64,000 nucleotides of DNA from Labilibaculum sp. (GCA_016342745.1 JAEINT010000014.1:62001-126000); one strand, 5' to 3'. Positions 18,505 to 27,290 are shown, numbered from the stretch's first letter. The notes: generated from the sequence alone by a model not told the origin. Made by a program: numbers and translations.

Positions 18505-21120
18505 TTGGCAACAAAAAGAAAAGCCGTCGAGACCCCATTAATGAAGCAGTATTATCAGATGAAAGACAAACATCCTGATGCAATCTTGCTTTTTAGGGTT
18601 GGAGACTTTTACGAAACATTTTCTGATGATGCAATTCGTGCTTCTGAGATTTTAGGAATTACTTTAACCAAACGAGCAAATGGTTCTGCTTCTTATGTAG
18701 AGTTGGCTGGTTTTCCACATCATTCAATTGATACTTATCTGCCAAAATTGGTGCGGGCAGGGATGCGTGTGGCAATTTGCGAGCAACTAGAAGATCCTAA
18801 GAAAACCAAAAAGTTGGTGAAAAGGGGGATTGTGGAGTTGGTTACACCTGGTGTTTCGTACAATGACAATGTGTTAGAACACCGTGAGAATAATTTCCTG
18901 GCCTGTGTTCATTTGGAGAAAAATTCAGCAGGTATTGCTTTTTTAGATGCTTCAACTGGTGAGTTTTTAACTGCCGAGGGGAGTTTCGAATACATTGATA
19001 AGTTATTGGGGAATTTTCAGCCAAAAGAGGTTTTGTATCAAAGGGGGAAAGAGAAGATTTTTCATGAATTATTCGGAGGGAAGTTTTACACTTTCACTAT
19101 GGATGATTGGGTTTTTACAGAAAGTGCTGCGAATGACAGGTTGTTGCGTCATTTTGAAACGACTTCGCTTAAGGGGTTTGGGGTTCAGACACTTCGTGAT
19201 GGAATAATTGCTTCTGGTGCAGTTTTGCATTATTTAGACATTACCAAACACAGTCAAGCTGCACATGTTACTCAGCTTTCGCGGATAGAAGAAGATCGAT
19301 ACGTATGGTTGGATAAATTTACGGTTCGAAATTTAGAGCTATTTGGTGCGCTAAATGATGGGGCAAGTACTTTATCTGGCGTTATGGATAAAACTTTATC
19401 TCCAATGGGAGCACGTCTGTTAAAAAGATGGATTGCCCTTCCTTTAAAGGATTCCGCTCGTATAACAGATCGTTTAAGCGTCGTAAACCACTTTTACAAT
19501 AATGATGAAGCTTCTCATAAAATTGGAGATGAAATTCAGCAAATTGGGGATTTGGAACGAATCATATCTAAAGTAGCAGTGGCGAGAGTTAGTCCTCGAG
19601 AAATTGTTCAGCTTAAGAATGCTTTAATTGCAATAGATCCGATTCGAAATTATTGTTTGAACAGTGGGAACGAAGGTTTATTAAAAATTGGAGATCAATT
19701 AAATCCTTGTGCATCAGTTCGAGATAAAATAGAAAAGGAGATTCATGCCGATCCACCAAATATGGTGAGTAAAGGTGGTGTAATTGCAGATGGTGTTTGT
19801 GAAGAACTGGATGATTTGAGAAAGATATCTTTCTCGGGCAAAGATTATTTGCTGCAAATGCAGGTTCGCGAGACGGAAAGAACAGGAATTACTTCTCTTA
19901 AAATTGCTTTTAATAATGTATTCGGATATTATATAGAGGTTCGAAATACGCACAAAGATAAAGTTCCTGAAGAATGGATCAGAAAACAAACTTTGGTTAG
20001 TGCAGAAAGGTACATTACACAGGAATTAAAGGAATACGAAGAAAAAATATTAGGAGCCGAAGAAAAAATACTGGCTTTGGAGACTCGCTTGTACAATGAA
20101 TTGGTTTTAGGAATTGCCGATTATATTTCGACGATTCAATTAAATGCAGCGATGATTGGTCGTTTAGACTGTTTGTTGTCTTTCTCGAAATTGGCAAAAG
20201 AAAACAATTACAATTGTCCTGTTATCAATGATTCTGAAGTCATTGATATTAAACAAGGAAGACATCCAGTTATTGAAAAGCAACTGCCTATCGATGAGAA
20301 GTACATTGCCAATGATGTTCATTTGGATAATGAAAGTCAGCAAGTGATTATTATTACGGGTCCAAATATGGCAGGTAAATCAGCTTTGCTTCGACAAACT
20401 GCACTGATTGTATTAATGGCTCAAATAGGAAGTTTCGTGCCTGCCGAGGAAGCAAATATTGGTTGTGTTGATAAGATTTTTACTCGAGTGGGTGCTTCGG
20501 ATAACATTTCCTTAGGTGAATCAACATTTATGGTAGAAATGAATGAAGCTGCCAGTATTCTAAATAATCTTTCCTCGCGGAGTTTAATTTTGTTTGATGA
20601 ATTAGGACGAGGAACAAGTACATACGATGGTATTTCAATTGCTTGGTCAATTGTTGAATACATTCATGAGAATAGCAACAGTAGAGCAAAAACCTTGTTC
20701 GCGACGCACTATCATGAGCTAAACGAAATGGAGAAATCCTTTTCGAGGGTAAAGAATTTTAATGTGTCTGTGAAGGAAGTGAATAACAAGGTGATTTTCC
20801 TTCGAAAGCTGGTTCCTGGAGGTTCTAATCATAGTTTTGGTATTCATGTAGCAAGAATGGCTGGAATGCCTAAATCAGTAGTTAAAAGAGCTGATGAAAT
20901 TCTGTTGCAATTGGAAGGAAAACAGAATGGAGAGTCCTTGGGAAAACCAGTTGGAGAAATTGCACAGCAAAGAGAAGGCTATCAAATGAGCTTTTTTCAA
21001 TTGGATGATCCGGTGCTTTTGCAGATTCGAAATGAAATTTCCGATTTAGATGTTAATAATTTGACTCCACTTGAAGCCTTGAATAAGCTAAATGAGATCA
21101 AAAAGATATCTGGAATTTAA
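18505..21120 (+). CDS. mutS: DNA mismatch repair protein MutS
   Basis: An 871-residue MutS1 that recognises mismatches. The mismatch-contact motif [10 protein letters not shown] is in domain I; lever and clamp domains lie in the middle; the C-terminal ATPase has Walker [28 protein letters not shown], Walker [17 protein letters not shown] and FATHYHEL. The start is a TTG at 18505: the residues after it ([20 protein letters not shown]) are conserved in the family, and the next ATG would remove part of them. Confidence 0.96.
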   Translation: MATKRKAVETPLMKQYYQMKDKHPDAILLFRVGDFYETFSDDAIRASEILGITLTKRANGSASYVELAGFPHHSIDTYLPKLVRAGMRVAICEQLEDPKKTKKLVKRGIVELVTPGVSYNDNVLEHRENNFLACVHLEKNSAGIAFLDASTGEFLTAEGSFEYIDKLLGNFQPKEVLYQRGKEKIFHELFGGKFYTFTMDDWVFTESAANDRLLRHFETTSLKGFGVQTLRDGIIASGAVLHYLDITKHSQAAHVTQLSRIEEDRYVWLDKFTVRNLELFGALNDGASTLSGVMDKTLSPMGARLLKRWIALPLKDSARITDRLSVVNHFYNNDEASHKIGDEIQQIGDLERIISKVAVARVSPREIVQLKNALIAIDPIRNYCLNSGNEGLLKIGDQLNPCASVRDKIEKEIHADPPNMVSKGGVIADGVCEELDDLRKISFSGKDYLLQMQVRETERTGITSLKIAFNNVFGYYIEVRNTHKDKVPEEWIRKQTLVSAERYITQELKEYEEKILGAEEKILALETRLYNELVLGIADYISTIQLNAAMIGRLDCLLSFSKLAKENNYNCPVINDSEVIDIKQGRHPVIEKQLPIDEKYIANDVHLDNESQQVIIITGPNMAGKSALLRQTALIVLMAQIGSFVPAEEANIGCVDKIFTRVGASDNISLGESTFMVEMNEAASILNNLSSRSLILFDELGRGTSTYDGISIAWSIVEYIHENSNSRAKTLFATHYHELNEMEKSFSRVKNFNVSVKEVNNKVIFLRKLVPGGSNHSFGIHVARMAGMPKSVVKRADEILLQLEGKQNGESLGKPVGEIAQQREGYQMSFFQLDDPVLLQIRNEISDLDVNNLTPLEALNKLNEIKKISGI

Positions 21121-21267
21121 AAAAATGAAAAAAAGTTAAAAAAAAGTGAGTGTCCTATATTTAGTGGCTTTTGCTGCGTACTGTCTGAATTTCAACGAGT
21201 CAGAAACTCAATATTTGTAATGATTTTTGTGTTGATTAAAAAAAAATGAATCAAATGTTTTTTTTCT

Positions 21268-21298
21268 TTTGCAGAATCAAAAAATACGCATATATTTG
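21268..21298 (+). promoter_or_regulatory. Promoter of the tRNA-Gly/tRNA-Leu unit
   Basis: TTTG (21268-21271), a 19-bp spacer and TATATTTG (21291-21298) match the Bacteroidota promoter consensus, ending 43 bp before tRNA-Gly. Confidence 0.75.
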
Positions 21299-21341
21299 CA
21301 TCGCAATTGAGAGAACAACGGTTCACTTTTAAAAGCACAAT

Positions 21342-21414
21342 GCGAGAATAGCTCAGTTGATAGAGCACAACCTTGCCAAGGTTGGGGTCGCGAGTTTGAG
21401 TCTCGTTTCTCGCT
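21342..21414 (+). tRNA. tRNA-Gly (anticodon GCC)
   Basis: Full cloverleaf: acceptor GCGAGAA/TTCTCGC, D-stem GCTC/GAGC, anticodon stem CAACC/GGTTG with loop TTGCCAA, T-stem GCGAG/CTCGT, discriminator T. CCA is not encoded. The D-loop reads AGTTGATA, giving A at position 19 where G is usual, and the T-loop reads TTTGAGT, giving T at position 56 where C is usual. Position 19 normally pairs with 56, so the two changes compensate (see findings). Confidence 0.95.
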
Positions 21415-21430
21415 CAAAATCCGTAAGGAT

Positions 21431-21514
21431 GCCCAGGTGGTGGAATTGGTAGACACGCTGGACTTAAAATCCAGTGGCTTCACGGCCGTGCGGGTTCAAG
21501 TCCCGCCCCGGGTA
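21431..21514 (+). tRNA. tRNA-Leu (anticodon TAA)
   Basis: Class II tRNA of 84 nt. It has anticodon stem CTGGA/TCCAG with loop CTTAAAA, a long variable arm (GGCTTCACGGCC region) and T-arm GCGGG-TTCAAGT-CCCGC. The acceptor GCCCAGG/CCCGGGT has an A5-C68 mismatch and a G1-U72 wobble. Its last 23 bases form the left copy of the direct repeat that bounds the mobile island, so the gene is the insertion target but is kept intact. Confidence 0.95.
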
Positions 21515-21515
21515 C
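21492..21515 (+). repeat. attL: left 24-bp direct repeat
   Basis: Begins GGGTTCAAGTCCCG and ends CCCGGGTAC; identical over 24 bp to 37398-37421 and differing on both sides. It covers the T-arm and the 3' acceptor strand of tRNA-Leu, the usual crossover zone for tyrosine integrases. Confidence 0.92.
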
Positions 21516-21540
21516 TATTTAGAATGTTAAATAGACCTAA

Positions 21541-21577
21541 AAACGCTTAAAACTAATGTTTTAAGCGTTTTTTTTGT
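21541..21577 (+). terminator. Terminator just inside the island
   Basis: AAACGCTTAAAAC (21541-21553) pairs with GTTTTAAGCGTTT (21558-21570), followed by more T residues. The island thus supplies a new terminator for the tRNA transcript, while the original one appears to lie beyond attR at 37431-37461. Confidence 0.85.
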
Positions 21578-21619
21578 ACCCTAAAAGTTCAAAAAAGACC
21601 ATTTAATATCATTTTAAAA

Positions 21620-21664
21620 GGGACAAAAACGACACACCACCATATATTTAACACTGGTGTGTCG
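21620..21664 (+). promoter_or_regulatory. Putative left integrase arm site with hairpin
   Basis: GGGACAAAAACGACAC (21620-21635) recurs with one mismatch near the right end (37331-37346) in the same orientation. It runs into a perfect 10-bp inverted repeat, CGACACACCA (21630-21639) with TGGTGTGTCG (21655-21664). Position about 105 bp inside attL suits an integrase arm-type or accessory-factor site. Confidence 0.5.
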
Positions 21665-21788
21665 GCAAATTCGTAACTCTCTGATAACTATTGTCTAATT
21701 CGATTGGTTTTGATATTATTAAACCTTGCATTTCTAACAATAATGCTCTAATTTTAATAAAATCAAGCCGATTTTAAAAGAAATAATT

Positions 21789-22994
21789 ATGAGATTGATT
21801 GTGAGTTATTTGTTAAGGTCTGATAAACAAGTAGGTAGTGAGATGAGAGCATTGTATGTTCGTTTCACTTTGAACCAAAAACGGGTGCAGTTATCTACTG
21901 GAATTAAAGTTGCCAAGGATAATTGGGATGAAATAAAGCAATTGTTAAAGCCAAAAGCGCCTGGAGCAGGAGTGTTCAACAACCAAATTCTTAAAACCAC
22001 CACAGAATTGCATGATATTTTTAATCAATTGGTTTCTTTGGATGAACCATTTGATGTTTTGGATATCAAAAGTCGGTTTCTAAAGGAAGATAAATTTGAG
22101 GGTTTACTAAAAACATTTGACTACTATCTAAATACCATTAAAAGCAATATTGGAAAAGGATATGCTTTTAAAACGCTGGTGCATTATAAAGGCAGCAGAA
22201 AAAAGCTAGCAGAGTACATTAATGTGCACTTAAGAAAAGATGATATTGCTCTGAACAATATTGATTATAAATTTTTGAATGGTTTTGATGTTTATTTAAA
22301 GAAAGAATACCAAATTCATCAAAATACGGCTTGGAATTATCACAAGCATCTAAAAAGAGTTTTAAATCTGGCCATCTCTTTGGAGTATATTGAAAAAAAC
22401 CCATACACCAGATTTAAGGTAAAATTAGAGAAATCGCACAGAGATTTTTTAACATTGGAAGAGTTGAAGCGATTAGAGAATAAAGAAATTGATCTGATTC
22501 GCTTGTCTACAGTAAGAGATATTTTTGTTTTTGCATGTTATACCGGTTTATCCTATGCCGATATCTCAAAATTGAAAAGAGTTCATATTCAAAAAAGAAA
22601 TGATGGTAATGCATGGATTATTATAAATCGTACCAAGACCAAGACAGAATGTAAAATCCCCTTATTCGAAAATTCTTTAAATATAATAAGCAGATATGCT
22701 GATTACCCTGAGGAAGTTTTAAAAGGGCGAGTATTGCCTGTTTCTTCCAATCAGAAATTGAATAGCTATTTAAAGGAATTAGCCGAGATTTGCGACATTA
22801 ATAAGAATTTGACCATGCATATGGCCAGGCATACTTTTGCGACCACCATAACTCTCTCAAATGGCGTTCCCATAGAAACGGTATCTAAAATACTTGGACA
22901 TAATTCGCTTAAAATTACCCAAATATATGCCAGAGTATTGGATGATAAAATTTCGAAAGATATGGGTCAGCTAAAGAATAAGTTGGGCTGGTAA
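21789..22994 (+). CDS. Tyrosine integrase, IntDOT/NBU-like
   Basis: A 401-residue site-specific recombinase presumed to integrate and excise the island at tRNA-Leu. It has an N-terminal arm-binding domain (about 1-85), a SAM-like core-binding domain (about 100-205) and a C-terminal catalytic domain. Catalytic residues seen are H344-M-A-R347, the LGHNSLKITQIY block and the nucleophile Y380. The usual first catalytic Arg is replaced by Ser255 in CYTGLSYADI, a substitution known from Bacteroides IntDOT. It lies next to attL and reads into the island. Confidence 0.92.
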   Translation: MRLIVSYLLRSDKQVGSEMRALYVRFTLNQKRVQLSTGIKVAKDNWDEIKQLLKPKAPGAGVFNNQILKTTTELHDIFNQLVSLDEPFDVLDIKSRFLKEDKFEGLLKTFDYYLNTIKSNIGKGYAFKTLVHYKGSRKKLAEYINVHLRKDDIALNNIDYKFLNGFDVYLKKEYQIHQNTAWNYHKHLKRVLNLAISLEYIEKNPYTRFKVKLEKSHRDFLTLEELKRLENKEIDLIRLSTVRDIFVFACYTGLSYADISKLKRVHIQKRNDGNAWIIINRTKTKTECKIPLFENSLNIISRYADYPEEVLKGRVLPVSSNQKLNSYLKELAEICDINKNLTMHMARHTFATTITLSNGVPIETVSKILGHNSLKITQIYARVLDDKISKDMGQLKNKLGW

Positions 22995-22999
22995 TTGTA

Positions 23000-23278
23000 C
23001 TTCATACATGCGAAGACAAAGTTGAAAACGGCCATGACTTCAACAAAAGAGTTCGGCATAAAGGCGCCCAATCATTTCAAAGTGTTTTTTTTCCAATGCA
23101 AGGGCTTAGGTAGCAAAAAGCTTTGACATCTGTTTCCAACAGATTTACAAAGCATTTTGCCTTGCCCCACACAAAACACATTGAAATGATTTTCCCTCTG
23201 GCGCACAAGCTATTTATTCCGCTTCCTTTTGCAGAAAGCATGACCTGTAATTAAAGGGATGTTTACGCGTGTATGAAG
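23000..23278. other. Large nested inverted-repeat region, non-coding
   Basis: Most of the 451-bp gap between integrase and mobC (22995-23445) consists of concentric inverted repeats centred near 23135. The pairs are: CTTCATACATGCG (23000-23012) with CGCGTGTATGAAG (23266-23278); GGCGCC (23063-23068) with GGCGC (23200-23204); an 18-bp arm starting ATCATTTCAAAG (23071-23088) with 23173-23190, one mismatch; GCAAGG (23098) with CCTTGC (23160); GCTTTG (23120) with CAAAGC (23148); ATCTGTT (23128) with AACAGAT (23138). No protein frame explains it. It may fold as an RNA or as a single-stranded DNA hairpin during transfer. Confidence 0.75.
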
Positions 23279-23383
23279 GCCTTACTATATGTAATTAGAT
23301 CAAATTTTGGTTATGGACAATGGAATGAATCGTTTCTTTTCTATTAGGACCATCACTTTAAAAATTTTACTAAGCAAGTTTAT

Positions 23384-23402
23384 GTTTTGGTATGCCCAAA
23401 AC
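23384..23402 (+). other. oriT-like hairpin upstream of mobC
   Basis: GTTTTGG (23384-23390) pairs with CCAAAAC (23396-23402) across a 5-nt loop, 43 bp before the mobC start. Relaxase recognition hairpins next to mob genes are typical of mobilizable elements. The nick site is not identified. Confidence 0.45.
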
Positions 23403-23445
23403 TCTTGAAAACATCCCGTTGGTCTCAAATTAAAAGATAACATCT

Positions 23446-23787
23446 ATGGAAAATTTTAAGAAAGGAGGACGTCCCAGGAAAAGTATTTCTCAGATAAGAA
23501 AGTACAGGGTGAATGTGAAAATGAATACTGAAGAATACTATCGTTTGAAGGCAAAATCGAATAAAGCAAAACTAAGTATTAGTGAGTACATGAGACAGTG
23601 CATTACTGAAAGTTCCGTTAGGGAGAGAATCACACCAGAAGTTCAGAATCAAATCCGAAAATTGTGCGGGATGGCTAATAATCTGAATCAGATTGCTAGA
23701 AAAGTCAATGCACAAGGCTATACAAATGCTCGTAGGGAATATATCTATTTGGCAGAGAAGATTGATGAAATAATAGACCAGCTTTGA
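23446..23787 (+). CDS. mobC: Mobilization protein MobC
   Basis: A 113-residue basic relaxosome accessory protein. The N-terminus is rich in Lys, Arg and Gly (GGRPRK), followed by a ribbon-helix-helix-like stretch (RVNVKMNTEEYYRLKAKS, then LSISEYMRQC). A MobC-type C-terminal helical region follows (ANNLNQIARKVNAQGY). It would bind oriT and help the relaxase open the DNA. It ends one base before mobA, so the two are coupled. Confidence 0.88.
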   Translation: MENFKKGGRPRKSISQIRKYRVNVKMNTEEYYRLKAKSNKAKLSISEYMRQCITESSVRERITPEVQNQIRKLCGMANNLNQIARKVNAQGYTNARREYIYLAEKIDEIIDQL

Positions 23788-23788
23788 T

Positions 23789-24679
23789 ATGATTGCAAAG
23801 ATAGTGAAGGGGCAGGGTTTTGCCGGAGTTGTGAATTACATACTGGACAAAAAGAAGGGAACAGAACTTTTGGATAGCGAAGGTTTGCGTTTGAAAAACA
23901 AGGAAACAATGATTGAAAGTTTCAGGCAGCAATCTGAATTGAATCCTAGAATTAGCAAGCCTGTGTACCATATTTCTCTTTCGTTTTCGGCAAAAGACAA
24001 ATGGTTTCTAGCTGATGAACTAATGGTAAATATTGCCAGACAGTATATGTGTCGTATGAATATTTGTGAGACGCAGTTTCTGATAGTTCGCCATTTTGAC
24101 AAAGAACATCCACACATTCACATGGTCATCAATCGGGTAGATTATCATGGGAAGACAATTTCGGATCGTAATGACCGAATCAGAAGCGAAAAGATTTGTA
24201 AAAATTTGACAAAGCAGCATGGCCTTTATTTTGCCAAAGGAAAAGAGCAGGTGAAAGTGAATCGACTTCATGAACCTGATAAATCCAAGTATGAAATTTA
24301 TAATGCCTTGCAGAAATATGTGCCAGAAAGTGGTGATTGGCTTGAATTGGTTATGAATTTAGAAGAGCAGGGTATCAGCATCGATTTTAAAACCAAGGGG
24401 AAAACCGCAGAGGTGCAAGGTGTTCGGTTTATTAAAAATGGATTGAGTTTTAATGGTTCGAAAATAGATCGGCAGTTCAGTTTTTCGAAGATAGATGCTC
24501 AATTAAAGCAAAATGTAAAAGAGCAAAGCTTTAGAAGTTTAGAGAGAAAATTAAAAGTTAACAGTTTGCTTAGTGAATTGTTGATACAATCTCACAAGCA
24601 AAATTGCATGGATGAGTTTTATCCTAAACGAAAACAAAAACTTGGAAAAAAAATTAAAAAGAAAGGTTTTAGGCATTAA
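23789..24679 (+). CDS. mobA: Relaxase MobA (MobP/VirD2-like domain)
   Basis: A 296-residue relaxase predicted to nick oriT and pilot the strand into the recipient. The N-terminal domain contains GVVNYILDKKKG with a candidate catalytic Tyr. The metal-binding three-His motif is in RHFDKEHPHIHMVINRV. The conserved IRSEKICKNLTKQHGL follows. It is short compared with many relaxases, with no helicase or primase domain. Immediately follows mobC. Confidence 0.92.
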   Translation: MIAKIVKGQGFAGVVNYILDKKKGTELLDSEGLRLKNKETMIESFRQQSELNPRISKPVYHISLSFSAKDKWFLADELMVNIARQYMCRMNICETQFLIVRHFDKEHPHIHMVINRVDYHGKTISDRNDRIRSEKICKNLTKQHGLYFAKGKEQVKVNRLHEPDKSKYEIYNALQKYVPESGDWLELVMNLEEQGISIDFKTKGKTAEVQGVRFIKNGLSFNGSKIDRQFSFSKIDAQLKQNVKEQSFRSLERKLKVNSLLSELLIQSHKQNCMDEFYPKRKQKLGKKIKKKGFRH

Positions 24680-24697
24680 TAAATATTGGAAACAATT

Positions 24698-25201
24698 ATG
24701 AAAAGGAATGATTTTGTATCTGCAATGTTTGAGGAGATTAAAGAAAGCCTGGCGCTTATTCAAGAAAAAATGGAAGCGAACAAGCCTACAGAAAAAGAAG
24801 CACAAAAAATGATCCCACGACAACTACTGGAATTTATTTATCAGTCTATACAGCAGAAATTTTCATTGTCAGATCAATCTATATCCAGACAGTTTAAAGA
24901 GCTGACTCAGGAAACTCAGGAGTTGAAACAAAAGATTACGGAACTAAATGAGCAGAATAAAAAAAGAAAGTTGATGTTTCGAAAATTGGTGGTTTGGCAA
25001 TCAATCGCTGCAGTTTTATTGCTTTTAACGATTGGATTGTTTCTAAATAATAGGCGGTTAAGAGACAATGATTTAAAATTTAAATACATTCAGTATCAAG
25101 CTGGGATTAATGCCAATGGTTTGTTAAAATTGGATACGATTTTTCATGTGAATAGAGATGAGAAGGTAATTGAGAGGATTCAAGACGCAGTAAAGAAATA
25201 G
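24698..25201 (+). CDS. Coiled-coil protein with one TM segment, mob-associated
   Basis: A 167-residue protein of unknown function starting MKRNDFVSAMFEEIKESL. It has a helical N-terminus, a Gln/Glu/Lys-rich coiled coil (about residues 60-92), a single TM helix (about 96-116) and a C-terminal domain of about 50 residues. It starts 18 bp after mobA, so it is likely part of the mobilization operon. A membrane tether between relaxosome and envelope is a guess. An in-frame TTG four codons upstream is less likely as start. Confidence 0.6.
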   Translation: MKRNDFVSAMFEEIKESLALIQEKMEANKPTEKEAQKMIPRQLLEFIYQSIQQKFSLSDQSISRQFKELTQETQELKQKITELNEQNKKRKLMFRKLVVWQSIAAVLLLLTIGLFLNNRRLRDNDLKFKYIQYQAGINANGLLKLDTIFHVNRDEKVIERIQDAVKK

Positions 25202-25345
25202 AACATTTTAGGTGAAGAGAATTAATCGCTCCTAAAAGATCAATTTATGGATTAGGCATTTTAGCGAGCCGTAAAAAAAAACATGTCGATTTCGGACCGG
25301 ATAATTTGAATTCAGAGCATAACAAAGTAGATGAAGTCAATTTGA

Positions 25346-25711
25346 TTAATTCATGTAATCTTGTTGTTGAATTATCATAACCTTTTCAGGTTCTATTGAT
25401 GCAGTATATCCGTAATCGTAACAGAAATAGTATAAAATACCACTTTTACTTTTCCAAGTATGGGTTAGATGTTTAAAATCCATACCTAATTTTTTAAGGA
25501 AAGACTTCCGAACGGTTGCTTTGCCCGATGGACATGCTTTGCGTAATGCTCTCCTGTTAGCTCTTAATTGTTTATTGGTGAGTCTTATGTAGGATTCGCA
25601 TGATTGGCTTGTTTGGTTGTGGTAAGCGCTTTTACATTGGCTATTACAAAATTTTTTATCGGCTCGACCAGCAAATGGTTCTTTGCAATACAAACATTTT
25701 TTTTGTTTCAT
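25346..25711 (-). CDS. Small Cys-rich (zinc-ribbon-like) protein
   Basis: A 121-residue basic protein. Its N-terminus has a four-Cys pattern, C-x2-C-x14-C-x3-C (CLYCKEPF then KKFCNSQCKSAYHN), typical of a treble-clef or zinc-ribbon nucleic-acid binder. The middle is rich in Arg and Lys. It is transcribed divergently from the integron-like recombinase across a 102-bp spacer holding a decamer array, so it could be a regulator or accessory factor of that recombinase. I do not know its function. Confidence 0.65.
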   Translation of the reverse strand: MKQKKCLYCKEPFAGRADKKFCNSQCKSAYHNQTSQSCESYIRLTNKQLRANRRALRKACPSGKATVRKSFLKKLGMDFKHLTHTWKSKSGILYYFCYDYGYTASIEPEKVMIIQQQDYMN

Positions 25712-25730
25712 GGTTTAAAGCTTTACTATT

Positions 25731-25782
25731 CGTTTTATAGACGTTTGTAATCGTTTATAAGCGTCTGTAAAACGTTTAAGAT
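25731..25782. repeat. Five tandem CGTTTrTAAn decamers
   Basis: Consecutive units start at 25731, 25742, 25752, 25762 and 25773: CGTTTTATAGA, CGTTTGTAAT, CGTTTATAAG, CGTCTGTAAAA and CGTTTAAGAT. The period of 10-11 bp is one helical turn, so a protein could bind the same DNA face repeatedly. The array fills the divergent promoter region between the Cys-rich protein and the recombinase. Confidence 0.7.
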
Positions 25783-25813
25783 AAGAATTCAATTTATATT
25801 TCCAGTAAAAAAA

Positions 25814-27259
25814 ATGAAACAAAATAGGCCTGTCATTTATTTAAATCACGTGAAAAATAGTAATGAGGATATTTCGATTCTTTATTTTAAGAGCAATGAT
25901 GCCATTGTATCACGAATTGCTAGAAACAGCTGGATTGTATGGAGTGTGGAGCATAAGGCATATAAAGTAAAAAGTACAGCACAAACAATTGGTTTGTTGA
26001 AAGATCTTTTTTGTGATATCGCGGTAATAAGTACCAAATATTTTGAAGCAAATTTAAATAGCAATACCGAATCTATTACAATAGGGAATGCTACCTATTT
26101 TAAAGGAGTTTTGGAATCGGCACCGAAAATTGGCAATATCACACTAGTACCATTTAAAAATGATGGAAAGCGATGCATTGTTATAAAATATAACAATGGT
26201 TGTAGTATTAATAAAATATTAGTTAAGAATAAATATGCCAGATGGGATAGGAGTTTAAAGCTATTTGTGCTTGATCCTAAAATAAAAGTGATTGCCTTAT
26301 TTTTAAATACAGTTAGCCATCAGTTACGGGTAAAATTGCACAACGAATTAGAGATAAGAGATTATAGAATTATGCAAATTTTATTTGAACAAGCTTATGT
26401 TAAAGGACCATATTTTAAAAGTTGTCCGAAAGAATATCTGCAATACATGGTTCTTAAAGGCTATAGTATAAATACGATTACTACGTATTATTATTTTTTA
26501 TTGCGTTTTATTAATACCTATAAACAAGATCAAATAAGTAAAATAAATGAATTTACTTCCGAAGTAATCAATGCATATCATCAGAATATGATTGCTGAAA
26601 AGTCGTGCAGTGAACAAACAATAAATCAATCGATAAATGCTATAAAACGTTATTATAGCAGTGTTTTAGGGAAGCAAGTTGAACTAGATCAGGTAATAAG
26701 ACCTAAACTTGGACGTAAGTTACCTAAGGTTTGGAATAAAGAAGAAATTCAGAAAATTTTGAATTCAGTTACGAATTTAAAACACAAAGCTTTATTGTAT
26801 TTGGTATATGGCAGTGGATTAAGAATAGGTGAAGCATTAAATCTTAAAATAGAGCATGTTGATTCGAAAAGGATGTTAATAAATATTTGTAAGGCTAAAG
26901 GTAAAAAGGACAGGTCGACAATTTTAGGTGAGGCAACATTAAATACACTTAGGGATTATTATAAAGAATACAAACCAAAGAATTACTTGTTTGAAGGACA
27001 GTTTGGAGGGAAATATTCTGCTTGCAGTGCAGGGAAAATACTTGCTAATGCTATTGCAAAATCTAAGGTTCCAAAACGAGGAGGCCTTCATTCTTTACGC
27101 CATAGTTTTGCCACTCATTTATTGGAATCGGGTACTGATTTGCGTTATATTCAAGTAATATTAGGACATAATTCTTCGAAAACTACTGAAATTTACACAC
27201 ATGTTAGTAATAAAAACTTACGTCAGATAAAAAGTCCATTAGATGATATTATATTGTAA
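25814..27259 (+). CDS. Integron-integrase-like tyrosine recombinase
   Basis: A 481-residue recombinase. The C-terminal half resembles IntI/Xer: YGSGLRIGEALNL with R337, KGKKDR, GGLHSLRHSFATHLL, LGHNSSKTTEIYTHV with nucleophile Y461, and a C-terminus KSPLDDIIL like the SPLD end of integron integrases. About 210 extra N-terminal residues precede the SAM-like domain and seem to hold two copies of a short beta-rich unit, around SRIARNSWIVW and KILVKNKYARW. The extra alpha2 helix of classical IntI is not obvious. It reads toward the cassette-like segments. Confidence 0.85.
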   Translation: MKQNRPVIYLNHVKNSNEDISILYFKSNDAIVSRIARNSWIVWSVEHKAYKVKSTAQTIGLLKDLFCDIAVISTKYFEANLNSNTESITIGNATYFKGVLESAPKIGNITLVPFKNDGKRCIVIKYNNGCSINKILVKNKYARWDRSLKLFVLDPKIKVIALFLNTVSHQLRVKLHNELEIRDYRIMQILFEQAYVKGPYFKSCPKEYLQYMVLKGYSINTITTYYYFLLRFINTYKQDQISKINEFTSEVINAYHQNMIAEKSCSEQTINQSINAIKRYYSSVLGKQVELDQVIRPKLGRKLPKVWNKEEIQKILNSVTNLKHKALLYLVYGSGLRIGEALNLKIEHVDSKRMLINICKAKGKKDRSTILGEATLNTLRDYYKEYKPKNYLFEGQFGGKYSACSAGKILANAIAKSKVPKRGGLHSLRHSFATHLLESGTDLRYIQVILGHNSSKTTEIYTHVSNKNLRQIKSPLDDIIL

Positions 27260-27290
27260 AATAATCATTATTTTCGGGTTAATTATTAAA

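Noticed and set aside
21277-21483. 68-residue minus-strand frame over tRNA-Gly and tRNA-Leu
   Set aside because: Antisense to two clear tRNA cloverleafs.
23000-23278. CRISPR array
   Set aside because: The repeats are inverted and concentric, not direct repeats with spacers, and no cas gene is present.
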